Source of the DNA: Halomonas sp. ALS9
GTDB lineage: Bacteria > Pseudomonadota > Gammaproteobacteria > Pseudomonadales > Halomonadaceae
Assembly (NCBI RefSeq): GCF_001651035.1
Contig: NZ_LXRG01000022.1
Coordinates: forward strand, 1 to 62,054
Direction of reading: 5' to 3'
Length of the DNA: 62,054 nucleotides
The notes below the pieces were generated by a model. The model saw nothing but the letters and a program-made list of their open reading frames with translations. It was not told the origin of the DNA and ran no database searches. Position 1 is the first letter of the stretch. The number at the start of each line of letters is the position of its first letter. The position numbers and the translations under genes were made by a program. Below are positions 35,286-43,810 of this stretch, piece after piece.

Positions 35286-36167
35286 ATGCAAGCTATCGCA
35301 TTTGCAGGGCTGGGCGCCATGGGGTGGCCTATGGCAACCCGGCTGAAAGAAGGTGGTTTCCAGGTGCTGGGTATGGATGCCGTTGAGTCAACGGAAACGG
35401 CTTTCAACGACCAGGTGATGTCATCAGAGCAAAAACAGCGCGGGCTGACCCGTTGCGAAGCACTTTTTATCATGGTGGTAAATGCTGATCAGGTGCGTTC
35501 TGTGCTGTTTGGTATCAACGGTATCGAGTCGCTTAGGCAAGGTGCTTGTGTTGTCCAAATGTCGACCATTGCCCCGAACCATGCGGCGGCTATCTCACAA
35601 GAAGTCGCGGCGATTAGGCCAGACCTGCACTTCATTGATGCTCCGGTGTCAGGCGGAGTGGTGGGTGCCGAGACGGGTGAACTCACGATTATGGCAGCCG
35701 GTACCCAAGATGCTTTGTCGAAATGCCGTCAAGCGTTTGAAATATTGAGCAAAGTTGTCTTTGAAGCCGGGGAACGGCCGGGGCAGGGCGCGGCGATGAA
35801 AGCGGTTAATCAACTGCTATGTGGCGTGCACATTGCCGCTGCTGCGGAAGCGCTGTCGCTGGCAGAGAAGAGCGGTATTGATGCCTCAACAATGCTGTCG
35901 CTGTTACAGGGTTCGGCAGCGTCAAGCTGGATGCTGAAAGATCGTGGCCCCAGGATGATTGCTGAGCCAAACGATATTACCAGTGTGATCGATATTTTCT
36001 GCAAAGATATGGGCATCGTCTGTGATTCAGCCAAGGCCTCCAAGGCATTTACGCCACTGGCAGAAACCGCGCGTCAGCTTTTTATAGCCAGTGCTGAGCG
36101 TGGGGAGGGCAAGTTAGATGACAGCCAGCTGATTCGTACCTACCGAATGCTCAACGGAACGGCCTAA
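35286..36167 (+). CDS. LtnD-like NAD(P)-dependent 3-hydroxyacid dehydrogenase
   Basis: A 293-residue beta-hydroxyacid dehydrogenase. The N-terminal dinucleotide motif is GLGAMGWPMA, the substrate-binding motif is DAPVSGGVVGA, and the catalytic Lys lies in AAMKAVNQLLCGVHIAAAAEA. The last stretch closely recalls L-threonate dehydrogenase (LtnD), which oxidises a C4 sugar acid at C2. 3-Hydroxyisobutyrate or tartronate semialdehyde activity is the alternative. GAGG is 5 nt before the ATG at 35286. It is followed by the TIM-barrel gene after 9 bp. Confidence 0.82.
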   Translation: MQAIAFAGLGAMGWPMATRLKEGGFQVLGMDAVESTETAFNDQVMSSEQKQRGLTRCEALFIMVVNADQVRSVLFGINGIESLRQGACVVQMSTIAPNHAAAISQEVAAIRPDLHFIDAPVSGGVVGAETGELTIMAAGTQDALSKCRQAFEILSKVVFEAGERPGQGAAMKAVNQLLCGVHIAAAAEALSLAEKSGIDASTMLSLLQGSAASSWMLKDRGPRMIAEPNDITSVIDIFCKDMGIVCDSAKASKAFTPLAETARQLFIASAERGEGKLDDSQLIRTYRMLNGTA

Positions 36168-36176
36168 GGAGACACA

Positions 36177-37028
36177 ATGCCGAGTTTTATATCTGTCAGC
36201 ACGGCGGCTTACGACGGCTACGGATTTGATGTGATTCTGCCATCGCTAGCGCGGTGTGGTGTAAAAAATGTGGAATTTGCCTTTATCGATGGCTATGTAG
36301 AAGCCTTTACCGACAGCGACTTTACTGAAGCTTTCGCCAGCGAGCTGAAAAGTGAAATGCAGCGCCATGGCCAGCAGTGCCGCTATTTTTCCGGCCATAT
36401 TGATTTGGGCATTGAAAACGCCGCTGCTAGGCTTGAAGCACGCTGTCGTTTTGCTGCGTCTTTAGGGGCCACCTGTGTAATTACTAACGCCGCTACGCGT
36501 GATCGCGCAGGTGCTTTCTTTGCACAGGCTGATGCCCTGGCTGCGATTGCTCACCACTACGGTGTGCGCATTCTGCTTGAGAATCCCGGCAATGGCGTTC
36601 CTAACTTACTCGACCACGCCGGTGACGCAACGGGCTTGCTTAAACAGCTGGACGCCCAGGGCTTCGGTATTAATTACGATATCGGCAACCTGTTAGCCCA
36701 CTGCCCAGCTCGAGATCCGCTTGAAGATGCACGTACAGCAATGAATTTTGCCGACCATTTCCATCTTAAACCCTGCGTGCGCCGTGAAGGCGGCATCGAT
36801 TTCGTTCCATTGGGAGCAGGGGATGTGAATTACACTGCGCTGGCGTCGCAGCTTCTTCGCCAAAATAAGCCGTTTTCACTCGAGCTTCCATTTCGCCTTC
36901 ATCGTGATGCCAATGCTCAACCTTGGCGCGATGAACAACCACTGCCACTTGATGTAATCGAGTCGCACATTTCCCGCTCGCTTATGGAGCTGGAGTTACT
37001 TCAAAAACAATCTACTACAAATCAATAA
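36177..37028 (+). CDS. Xylose-isomerase-like TIM barrel (sugar isomerase/epimerase)
   Basis: 283 residues of the AP-endonuclease-2/xylose isomerase superfamily. The metal-binding set appears complete: Glu in LLENPGNG, Asp in NYDIGN, His in FHLKP and Glu in FSLELPF. In acid-sugar operons a related protein (OtnI/Hyi) isomerises 2-oxo- to 3-oxo-tetronate or hydroxypyruvate to tartronate semialdehyde, and such a step fits here after the LtnD-like dehydrogenase. Epimerase activity is equally possible from sequence. AAGGAG precedes the ATG. Confidence 0.8.
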   Translation: MPSFISVSTAAYDGYGFDVILPSLARCGVKNVEFAFIDGYVEAFTDSDFTEAFASELKSEMQRHGQQCRYFSGHIDLGIENAAARLEARCRFAASLGATCVITNAATRDRAGAFFAQADALAAIAHHYGVRILLENPGNGVPNLLDHAGDATGLLKQLDAQGFGINYDIGNLLAHCPARDPLEDARTAMNFADHFHLKPCVRREGGIDFVPLGAGDVNYTALASQLLRQNKPFSLELPFRLHRDANAQPWRDEQPLPLDVIESHISRSLMELELLQKQSTTNQ

Positions 37029-37040
37029 AAGGAAAACGTT

Positions 37041-37793
37041 ATGCTACTTAAAGACAAGGTATGTATCGTTACAGGCGCTGCAGGTGAGAAAGGCATTGGC
37101 TTGAGAACCGCTAAGCTCTTCTATGAGCATGGGGCTTCGGTCGTTATTTCTGATATCAATCAGCAGGCCTGCGATAAGGTGAGCAGCGAGTTTGACCCAG
37201 AGCGCTCGCTAGTAGTGGTTGGAAACGTAGCGAATCGTGATGATTGCTTCAATTTAGCGAAGGCGATCATGGATAAATTCGGCCGCATTGATGTGCTCAT
37301 CAATAACGCTGGTATTACTCAGCCGGTGAAGTTCGAAGAGATCTTGCCCGAAGACTATGATCGCATTCTGGACGTTAACCTCCGGGGCATGCTGTATATG
37401 TCGCAGGCTGTTGTGCCACATATGAAAGCGGCGAAGTCAGGCTCAATTATTAATACCTCTTCGGTTTCTGCGCAGCGGGGTGGCGGTATCTTTGGGGGGC
37501 CGCACTACAGTGCCGCTAAGGCAGGCATGTTAGGGCTGGGTAAGGCCATGGCGCGCGAGCTAGGTGCTTTTGGTATTCGCATTAACTCCGTCACGCCGGG
37601 ATTAATCGCTACCGATATTACCGCTGGCAAGCTGGATGATCAGATGAAAGCCAAGATTTTAGAGGGCATCCCGCTGGCACGAATGGGCACTCCTGAAGAT
37701 GTAGCCAAGGCCTTCCTGTTCTTGGCCAGCGACCTTTCCAGCTACATTACAGGGGCCACCCTGGATGTTAACGGCGGTATGCACATTCATTGA
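37041..37793 (+). CDS. Short-chain dehydrogenase/reductase
   Basis: A 250-residue classical SDR. The nucleotide motif reads TGAAGEKGIG, with two residues more than the usual TGxxxGIG; NNAG, the catalytic Ser in INTSSVS, Tyr-Lys in YSAAKAG and PGLIATDIT all follow. An Asp after beta-2 (VISDIN) favours NAD(H). It is the last enzyme of the TRAP operon; it could oxidise an alternative stereoisomer of the substrate, or reduce an intermediate. The substrate is not predictable. Confidence 0.9.
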   Translation: MLLKDKVCIVTGAAGEKGIGLRTAKLFYEHGASVVISDINQQACDKVSSEFDPERSLVVVGNVANRDDCFNLAKAIMDKFGRIDVLINNAGITQPVKFEEILPEDYDRILDVNLRGMLYMSQAVVPHMKAAKSGSIINTSSVSAQRGGGIFGGPHYSAAKAGMLGLGKAMARELGAFGIRINSVTPGLIATDITAGKLDDQMKAKILEGIPLARMGTPEDVAKAFLFLASDLSSYITGATLDVNGGMHIH

Positions 37794-37806
37794 TTATGCT
37801 AAGCTG

Positions 37807-37834
37807 CCCCTATGCTTACGATACGGTATAGGGG
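37807..37834. repeat. Inverted repeat before the GntR gene
   Basis: CCCCTAT (37807-37813) and ATAGGGG (37828-37834) are exact inverted copies separated by 14 bp, 19 bp before the regulator start. It could be an operator or an mRNA hairpin; there is no T-run. Confidence 0.5.
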
Positions 37835-37852
37835 TGGCGCTTGGATGATGTT

Positions 37853-38572
37853 ATGAGTCAGATCGATCCGAATCTTTTGGATAGACTTAAGGAGTTTGTG
37901 TCGGTCTCCGAGCTGTCTAAAGATGGCCGGTTAAAGCTACCGGCAGAAAGAGCGTTGTGTGAGCATTTTGATATGCATCGTTCGTCGGTTAGGAACGTCC
38001 TTTCTTTATTGCAAAGTCTTGGCTTCATCGAACGCAAGCAGGGGAGTGGTACTTTTCTTAAGATGCCCGAGCCGGTTTTTATCCAGCTCTATTTTGAGCT
38101 AGCGCTAAAGCTCAATTACGTCTCCGTCGATCATCTTGAGACGGCTAGGGAGATGTTTGAAAAAGAGATCGTGCAGGCCGCAGCGGTTAATCATCAGGCT
38201 CATGAGCTGAAAAGGCTAGAGTTACTTTGCGAAAAAATCGTGACGTCATCTGATGTTCTTGAGGGCATTCAGGCGGATTATGAATTCCATGAGCTGCTGG
38301 CCATTATGGCCAAAAACCCTGCCATATTGATTATTTTTCAAGGGCTATCATCGGTACTTAAAAAAGTACTTCACCAGCGCAGGATTTTGGCAAGGCAATC
38401 AAAAGAAGCACAAAAGAAAACTAACGAGACACATATAGCAATTGTCGCTGCCATTAAAACTCGTGACCGGGAGCTTGCGCGTCAAGCAATGCACGATCAC
38501 TTTGAGACGTGGAATCAGCAGACGATGCGTAGCTTCCCAAAAGCAGAGGGTTTAGGCGTGTTTGCCGAGTAG
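37853..38572 (+). CDS. FadR-subfamily GntR transcriptional regulator
   Basis: About 239 residues. An N-terminal winged helix (LPAERALCEHFDMHRSSVRNVL, then GFIERKQGSGTFL) is followed by an all-helical FCD effector domain (about 80-220) with the metal-type residues Asp and His in ADYEFHELL and His in TNETHIAIVAA and MHDHF. Such proteins are usually repressors released by the pathway substrate. The two TGGTCAACCA sites before the operon match the FadR-type consensus, which supports autoregulated control of the TRAP genes. Start chosen at ATG 37853; a TTG at 37841 is in frame. Confidence 0.88.
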   Translation: MSQIDPNLLDRLKEFVSVSELSKDGRLKLPAERALCEHFDMHRSSVRNVLSLLQSLGFIERKQGSGTFLKMPEPVFIQLYFELALKLNYVSVDHLETAREMFEKEIVQAAAVNHQAHELKRLELLCEKIVTSSDVLEGIQADYEFHELLAIMAKNPAILIIFQGLSSVLKKVLHQRRILARQSKEAQKKTNETHIAIVAAIKTRDRELARQAMHDHFETWNQQTMRSFPKAEGLGVFAE

Positions 38573-38638
38573 ATGCTGCTCCTCGGCAATAATCCTAAAC
38601 GGCATTTAGGCTGTAAAAAACCTCTAGATTGACTAGGT

Positions 38639-38667
38639 TAGCGAGCAGAGATTCAGACTGCTCGCTA
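38639..38667. terminator. Hairpin between convergent GntR and lumazine synthase genes
   Basis: A perfect 10-bp inverted repeat (38639-38648 and 38658-38667) with a 9-nt loop in the 125-bp convergent gap. No T-run on either side, so termination is only probable. Confidence 0.45.
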
Positions 38668-38697
38668 CCTAAGCATATTCAGAGGGTTGGCAGTGGC

Positions 38698-39174
38698 CTA
38701 TTTTAGCCCTTGAATCCTTTTATGGTTTTCCAGGGTCATGACCAACGCTTCTGCGGCTTCCTTGCCTTTGGCGCGGAAATGATCATGGAAAAACGCGTGG
38801 TGCGTGCTGTGTTCATGAAAATGATGAGGCGTCAGCACAACTGAAAGGATGGGGATTTCGGTGTCCAGTTGCGCTTGCATCATGCCTTCAATGACCGCTT
38901 GGGCAACGAATTCGTGCCGATAGATGCCGCCATCAATGACAAAGCCGGCCCCCACAATGGCGCTGTAACGGCCAGTTTTAGCGAGCAGTTTAGCCTGAAG
39001 CGGGATTTCGTAAGCTCCCGCGACTTGGAATATCTCTACTTGATCAGCAGAAAAGCCATGCTCGCTGGCAAGCTGAGCAATAAATGCCTCTCTGGCTTGG
39101 GTGACTATATCGTGATGCCAAGATGCTTCGATAAAGGCAACGCGCACTGATGAGGAGTGTTGGGTCTGATTCAT
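38698..39174 (-). CDS. ribH: 6,7-dimethyl-8-ribityllumazine synthase (RibH2-like)
   Basis: About 158 residues; it condenses 5-amino-6-ribitylamino-uracil with dihydroxybutanone phosphate in riboflavin synthesis. The lumazine synthase pattern is present: the phenyl/aromatic contact in EASWHHD, VAGAYEIPL, GAGFVIDGG with HEFVAQAVIEGMM, and PILSVVLTPHHFHEH. The last region has GVLT replaced by SVVLTPHHF, as in the type II (RibH2) enzymes of Brucella-like organisms. An FMN riboswitch lies just upstream, and no other rib gene is near. ATG at 39174 is chosen over 39180 because AGGA sits 5 nt before it. Confidence 0.9.
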   Translation of the reverse strand: MNQTQHSSSVRVAFIEASWHHDIVTQAREAFIAQLASEHGFSADQVEIFQVAGAYEIPLQAKLLAKTGRYSAIVGAGFVIDGGIYRHEFVAQAVIEGMMQAQLDTEIPILSVVLTPHHFHEHSTHHAFFHDHFRAKGKEAAEALVMTLENHKRIQGLK

Positions 39175-39276
39175 GGTCATCCTATGGGGGGATTGTTTAC
39201 CAGAACCAGGGCATGAGGCATCCAATAGCACAGCACCCGTATGCGTTGGAACGCTACGGGCAATATCACTAGGAAA

Positions 39277-39435
39277 CCTTCTCTTTTATCCGGACTATTA
39301 CCGTCGGCTCCGGGATCTCACCGAATCTGCTGTCCTCAACCGTCAAGCTTTAGCCATTGGTTGAGCGCTCGTGGGCTTGGCCGCATCGACTGCGGTATCA
39401 CCACCGGTGGGGACTTGCACCCCGCCCTGAGAAAG
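39277..39435 (-). ncRNA. FMN riboswitch (RFN element)
   Basis: Reading the minus strand from 39435: CTTTCTC (P1 5' arm), then CAGGGCGGGGTGCAAGTCCC and CACCGGTGG, a variable arm, then ATTCGGTGAGATCCCGG, AGCCGACGGTAATAGTCCGG and the closing GAGAAGG at 39283-39277. These are the conserved RFN blocks in the right order. Between aptamer and ribH a hairpin of CCCGTA and TACGGG (about 39228-39260) is followed by no T-run, so control is probably at translation initiation. It would repress ribH when FMN is high. Confidence 0.95.
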
Positions 39436-39457
39436 TTCGCCATTAATGGCGAAGGCT

Positions 39458-39463
39458 ATTATA
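39458..39463 (-). promoter_or_regulatory. -10 element of the riboswitch-ribH promoter
   Basis: A consensus TATAAT on the minus strand, 22 bp before the aptamer's first helix. No good -35 element is seen at the usual spacing. Confidence 0.5.
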
Positions 39464-39623
39464 CGCTGGCTGGATAGTAGATGCAGACGTCGAAACAACT
39501 ATTTTTGATCAGGAGCCATCGCTTGAAAAGACGCGACGTCAACCCTGAAAGACGACTAATAGTGATAAACTGGCCATGACGCTTAGCAGGATAAGTATCC
39601 TGGCGCTTAGCCAAAGGTTGATC

Positions 39624-40679
39624 ATGGGGGGCAGTTTGAAGGGCTACCGTTTCAGTGCAGAGAGTTTAATGTCACTTGCGATTTCGCTGGGTCTAGGTGC
39701 CGTGGGCGGCACGTTGTTTCAACTGACCGGTTTGCCCCTTGCCTGGATGCTGGGCCCGCTGATTGCTAACCTGCTGGCTTCTTCACAAGGTGTTAAGGTG
39801 TCAGTGCCTGAGCCGCTGCGTAATATGTTTTTAGCGGTCATGGGTATGGTGCTGGGTAGCCAAGTGACGCCGCAGTTGGCGCACAGGGTAGTGGATTGGC
39901 CGATATCGGCGGCGCTGTTGCTACTGGGAGTGGCCGCTTCCACCGCCGTGGCCGCTGCCTGGTATCGTCGCTGCGGGTTTGACCCAGTCAGCGCCTGGTT
40001 CGGTGCCTCGCCTGGCGCGATGACGGCGATGATCCTGCTGGGTGAAAAGTGCGGTGGCGACCCGCAGCGTATTGCAGTGGCGCAGTCGCTGCGGATCATT
40101 TTAGTGATTCTTTTTTTACCGCCGCTATTTTGGGCCTACGAGGGTGGCGGTGAAGGCATTGATCCTGTTCATAGCGGTTTGGAACATGGCTGGATGCTGT
40201 TGCTGATTCCGCTGTTATTGCCGCTTGGCCGCTGGCTACGAATTCCCAGCCCCGCACTGCTGGCACCGCTGCTAGTCGCTGCTCTATTATCCGGTGTTGA
40301 TATTGCTAGCCTTGCTCTACCGGAGTGGGGCATGAACCTTATGTTGTGGGTGCTGGGCAGTGCCATTGGTTCGCGTTTTCAGGGCATGACGCGACAGCTT
40401 TTTGGGCGCTATTTATGGCAGTCTGGCGTGGCGACACTGTTAGCGTTGCTGGTACTGGCGTTATTTGCCGAGCTGATTCACCAACTGCTCGGGGTAGGGC
40501 GCGATGTAGCGCTGCTGGCGCTGGCACCAGGTGGCATTGGCGAGATGGCAATTTTGGCTGTGGCGTTAAACATCGACCCGGTATTTGTCGCTTTTCATCA
40601 CCTACTGCGTATGGTGACGCTGATGATTATTGCACCGTTCTGGGCGCGTTGGCTGCTGCGTCATTCGCATTCTTCATGA
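39624..40679 (+). CDS. AbrB family membrane protein
   Basis: About 351 residues, largely hydrophobic, with two related halves of five or so helices each. The repeats LPLAWMLGPLIANLL and GVGRDVALLALAPGGIGEMAILA carry the family's characteristic PxxxxLGP- and APGGxxEM-like motifs; the first half has ASPGAMTAMILLGE. The family (once named after ammonia monooxygenase or AbrB) consists of integral membrane proteins of unknown transport or regulatory role. The ATG at 39624 has AAAGG 6 nt upstream; an earlier ATG at 39576 has none. Divergent from the riboswitch. Confidence 0.82.
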   Translation: MGGSLKGYRFSAESLMSLAISLGLGAVGGTLFQLTGLPLAWMLGPLIANLLASSQGVKVSVPEPLRNMFLAVMGMVLGSQVTPQLAHRVVDWPISAALLLLGVAASTAVAAAWYRRCGFDPVSAWFGASPGAMTAMILLGEKCGGDPQRIAVAQSLRIILVILFLPPLFWAYEGGGEGIDPVHSGLEHGWMLLLIPLLLPLGRWLRIPSPALLAPLLVAALLSGVDIASLALPEWGMNLMLWVLGSAIGSRFQGMTRQLFGRYLWQSGVATLLALLVLALFAELIHQLLGVGRDVALLALAPGGIGEMAILAVALNIDPVFVAFHHLLRMVTLMIIAPFWARWLLRHSHSS

Positions 40680-40759
40680 CCTTTTAACGACATCTACACC
40701 CTCACACACAACAAATTAAAGACCGTCAATACCAACGCCAGTAACGTAAAGGAACCCTC

Positions 40760-42655
40760 ATGCTATCGCGTGTTTTACAGCCGTTATTTCGTTACTTCGA
40801 AACGCGGGTTAATCCCTACCCGGAAGGCGAGGTAAAAACGCCGCCTAAGGGCTTAATGCCGTTTATTGTCCACTTTTCCCGTCCTATGTTGCCGCTATTG
40901 CTGCTCATGACGCTGTTCACCGCGTTGGTGTCGGCGGCGGAAGTGGTCTTCTTTAGCTACATGGGCCAGCTAGTGGATTGGCTGGGCAACGTTGAGCGGG
41001 CAGGCTTTTGGGCTGAAAATGGACTGTGGCTAACAGGCCTGGGGCTATTGCTGCTGATCGGCTTGCCGCTGTTAGTGCTGATGCAGTCGCTGGTTACCCA
41101 TCAGAGTATTTTCGGTAACTACCCGATGATTGGCCGCTGGTTATCCCACCGCCATATGCTGAGCCAGAGCCTGGCGTTTTATCAGGATGAGTTTGCCGGG
41201 CGGGTGTCGCAAAAAGTGATGCAAACGGCGCTGGCGATTCGTGAAACCGTCACCAAGGTGATGGATCTGCTGGTTTACGCCATTGTTTATTTCACCGGCG
41301 CGGCTTATCTGTTGGGCCGGGCGGATCTATTGCTGCTTATCCCGCTGGGGCTGTGGTTAGTAGGTTATCTGGGGATTATGCGCTACTTCGTGCCGCGCCT
41401 GCGGGATGTCTCCATGGCCCAGGCGGACGCCCGCGCGCAAATGACCGGACGCGTGGTGGACAGCTACAGTAATATTCAAACCATTAAGCTGTTTGCTGAT
41501 ACCGAGCGAGAACAAGGCTACGCCAAAGATGCCATGGAAGGCTTTATGGTGACTGTTCACCGCCAGATGCGGTTAGTGACCATTATGAGCGTAGGGTTGA
41601 CGCTGTTAAATACCTTGCTCCTAGTGGGCACGGCGGCGATGGCCATCAGCGCCTGGTATACCGAGGCGATCTCTCTGGGCGTGCTGACGATTGCCATTGC
41701 ACTGGTCATGCGTATTCGCTTTATGTCTGATTGGATCTTATGGGAAGTCGCCGGGCTGTTTGAGAATATTGGTACCGTTCAAGATGGTATGAATACCATC
41801 GCCCAGACGCCAACGATCAACGATGCGCCCAATGCAAAAGCGCTTCAGGTTCCCAATGGCGAAATTGTGTTTGATGCGCTTCGCTTTCAATACGAGCAGG
41901 CGAAAGGCGAGAGTAAAAACGTCTTTGATGGGCTAAGCCTGGCCATTAAGCCCGGCGAGAAGATCGGCTTGATTGGCCGTTCGGGGGCGGGTAAATCCAC
42001 CCTGGCCAATCTGCTGCTGCGCTTTTATGACCTGCAAGGCGGGCAGATTTTGATTGATGGGCAGAATATTGCCGAGGTAACCCAGACCTCCCTGCGCCAC
42101 CAAATTGGCATGGTCACCCAGGATACCTCGCTGCTGCACCGCTCGCTACGCGACAACATCCGTTACGGCAGCCCTCATGCCAGTGACGAGGACGTTTGGA
42201 ACGCGGTGTGCCGCGCCCATGCGGATACCTTTATTAATGACTTGGTCGATCCGAAGGGGCGTCGTGGGTTGGATGCCCATGTAGGCGAGCGCGGCGTTAA
42301 GCTGTCAGGCGGCCAGCGCCAGCGGATCGCCATTGCACGGGTGTTGCTTAAAAATGCGCCGATTCTGGTTTTGGATGAGGCGACCTCGGCGCTTGACTCT
42401 GAGGTCGAAGCGGCTATTCAAGAGCAGCTGGATACGCTGATGGAGGGCAAAACGGTCATCGCTATTGCCCACCGTCTTTCGACCATTGCTATGCTCGACC
42501 GGCTGATAGTAGTGGATGAGGGGCGCATGGTGGAAAGCGGCACGCATCAGGAGTTGCTTGCACATAACGGCATTTATGCCAGCCTATGGCAGCGACAGTC
42601 GGGGGGATTTTTAGGTCACGACCTTGATCTTGAAGATAACGCCCTCATCTCATAA
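40760..42655 (+). CDS. ABC exporter, fused membrane and ATP-binding domains
   Basis: A 631-residue half-transporter working as a dimer. Six hydrophobic segments fill residues 40-340; the nucleotide-binding domain (about 370-610) has Walker A GRSGAGKST, signature LSGGQRQRIAIAR, Walker B ILVLDEATSALD and the switch His in IAIAHRLST. Exporters of this type (MsbA/lipid or drug) move hydrophobic compounds outwards; the substrate is unknown. AAAGGAA precedes the ATG. The quinone-reductase-like gene starts 44 bp after the stop. Confidence 0.92.
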   Translation: MLSRVLQPLFRYFETRVNPYPEGEVKTPPKGLMPFIVHFSRPMLPLLLLMTLFTALVSAAEVVFFSYMGQLVDWLGNVERAGFWAENGLWLTGLGLLLLIGLPLLVLMQSLVTHQSIFGNYPMIGRWLSHRHMLSQSLAFYQDEFAGRVSQKVMQTALAIRETVTKVMDLLVYAIVYFTGAAYLLGRADLLLLIPLGLWLVGYLGIMRYFVPRLRDVSMAQADARAQMTGRVVDSYSNIQTIKLFADTEREQGYAKDAMEGFMVTVHRQMRLVTIMSVGLTLLNTLLLVGTAAMAISAWYTEAISLGVLTIAIALVMRIRFMSDWILWEVAGLFENIGTVQDGMNTIAQTPTINDAPNAKALQVPNGEIVFDALRFQYEQAKGESKNVFDGLSLAIKPGEKIGLIGRSGAGKSTLANLLLRFYDLQGGQILIDGQNIAEVTQTSLRHQIGMVTQDTSLLHRSLRDNIRYGSPHASDEDVWNAVCRAHADTFINDLVDPKGRRGLDAHVGERGVKLSGGQRQRIAIARVLLKNAPILVLDEATSALDSEVEAAIQEQLDTLMEGKTVIAIAHRLSTIAMLDRLIVVDEGRMVESGTHQELLAHNGIYASLWQRQSGGFLGHDLDLEDNALIS

Positions 42656-42699
42656 TAGACCAGTCGTTTTTAACGACACACGTTTAATAGGAGATAGTA

Positions 42700-43707
42700 A
42701 TGCAAGCTATTCAGCTGCGAGAGCCCGGCGGTTTAGACAAGCTAGAGGTCGTTGAACTAGCGGCCCCAGGCGAGCCTGGCCCTGGCGAAATTAAAGTACG
42801 CCTGCATGCCAGTTCCTTGAATTTTCATGACTACGCCGTGGTCGCTGGGATGATTCCCACCGACGATGGACGTATTCCCATGTCTGACGGCGCGGGCGTT
42901 GTCGAAGCCGTCGGCGAAGGTGTTAGCGAATTCGCGGTAGGAGACCACGTGGTTTCGACCTTCTTCCCGCATTGGTTGGAAGGCCCAGCCAGAGTGGGTG
43001 ATTTTCGCACTACGCCGGGCGACGGCGTGGATGGCTACGCTCGTGAGCAGGTTATACGCCCGGTCGAGTGGTTTACCCATCAGCCCAAGGGCTACAGCCA
43101 TGCGGAATCCGCTACCTTAACCACCGCTGGCTTAACCGCTTGGCGGGCGCTGGTCGTCGATGGTGGCATTAAAGCAGGCGACAGCGTACTGGTGTTGGGC
43201 ACCGGTGGAGTATCGATTTTTGCCCTGCAGTTCGCCCGCCTAATGGGCGCGCGGGTAATCGCGACTTCATCGTCGAACGAAAAGCTGGCGCGGCTGCGCG
43301 AGATGGGCGCCGAGCACACCATCAACTACAAAGAGACGCCTGATTGGGGTAAGCGGGTAAAAGAGCTGACCAACGGCGAAGGCGTTGATCATATCGTCGA
43401 AGTGGGTGGCCCTGGTACGTTGCCACAATCCTTTGATGCAATAAAAATCGGTGGCCATATCGCCTTGATTGGTATCCTCACGGGCCGCGAAGGCGAATTG
43501 CCGACGGCCAAGCTAATGGCCAAACAGGCGAACTTGAAGGGCTTGATTGTGGGCAGCCGTCGCCATCAGATCGAGATGATCCGTGCGCTGGAAACCTTCG
43601 ACATGCATCCGATTATTGATCGCGAATTCCCGCTCGCCGACATCGCTGACGCTTTCCGCCATCAGGAGTCTGGCCAGCACTTCGGCAAAATTTGCCTGAC
43701 CATGTAA
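42700..43707 (+). CDS. Zinc-free/NAD(P)-dependent medium-chain alcohol dehydrogenase (quinone oxidoreductase-like)
   Basis: A 335-residue medium-chain dehydrogenase. The coenzyme motif is GTGGVSIFALQFA, followed by a Ser cluster TSSSNEKL at the end of beta-2 that favours NADPH. The catalytic- and structural-zinc cysteines of classical alcohol dehydrogenases are missing, so a quinone/enone reductase role is more likely. GGAG is 6 nt before the ATG; a strong terminator follows. Confidence 0.88.
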   Translation: MQAIQLREPGGLDKLEVVELAAPGEPGPGEIKVRLHASSLNFHDYAVVAGMIPTDDGRIPMSDGAGVVEAVGEGVSEFAVGDHVVSTFFPHWLEGPARVGDFRTTPGDGVDGYAREQVIRPVEWFTHQPKGYSHAESATLTTAGLTAWRALVVDGGIKAGDSVLVLGTGGVSIFALQFARLMGARVIATSSSNEKLARLREMGAEHTINYKETPDWGKRVKELTNGEGVDHIVEVGGPGTLPQSFDAIKIGGHIALIGILTGREGELPTAKLMAKQANLKGLIVGSRRHQIEMIRALETFDMHPIIDREFPLADIADAFRHQESGQHFGKICLTM

Positions 43708-43736
43708 GCTTGTCGTGCAATCAGCAGCCTGACGTT

Positions 43737-43768
43737 AAGCGGCCATTCGGGTAGAATGGCCGCTTTTC
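43737..43768 (+). terminator. Rho-independent terminator
   Basis: A perfect 12-bp stem (43737-43748 with 43754-43765), 5-nt loop, then TTTTCT. It ends the ABC exporter/dehydrogenase transcript. Confidence 0.9.
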
Positions 43769-43810
43769 TGTCTAGTCATTAATTAACGCAAGAACTAACA
43801 CAAGGTACCT

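Noticed and set aside
30499..37793. D-apiose or sulfoquinovose (sulfo-transketolase) pathway
   Set aside because: Split transketolases occur there too, but the accompanying kinase, isomerase or sulfonate-specific genes are missing. The LtnD-like dehydrogenase points to a sugar acid.
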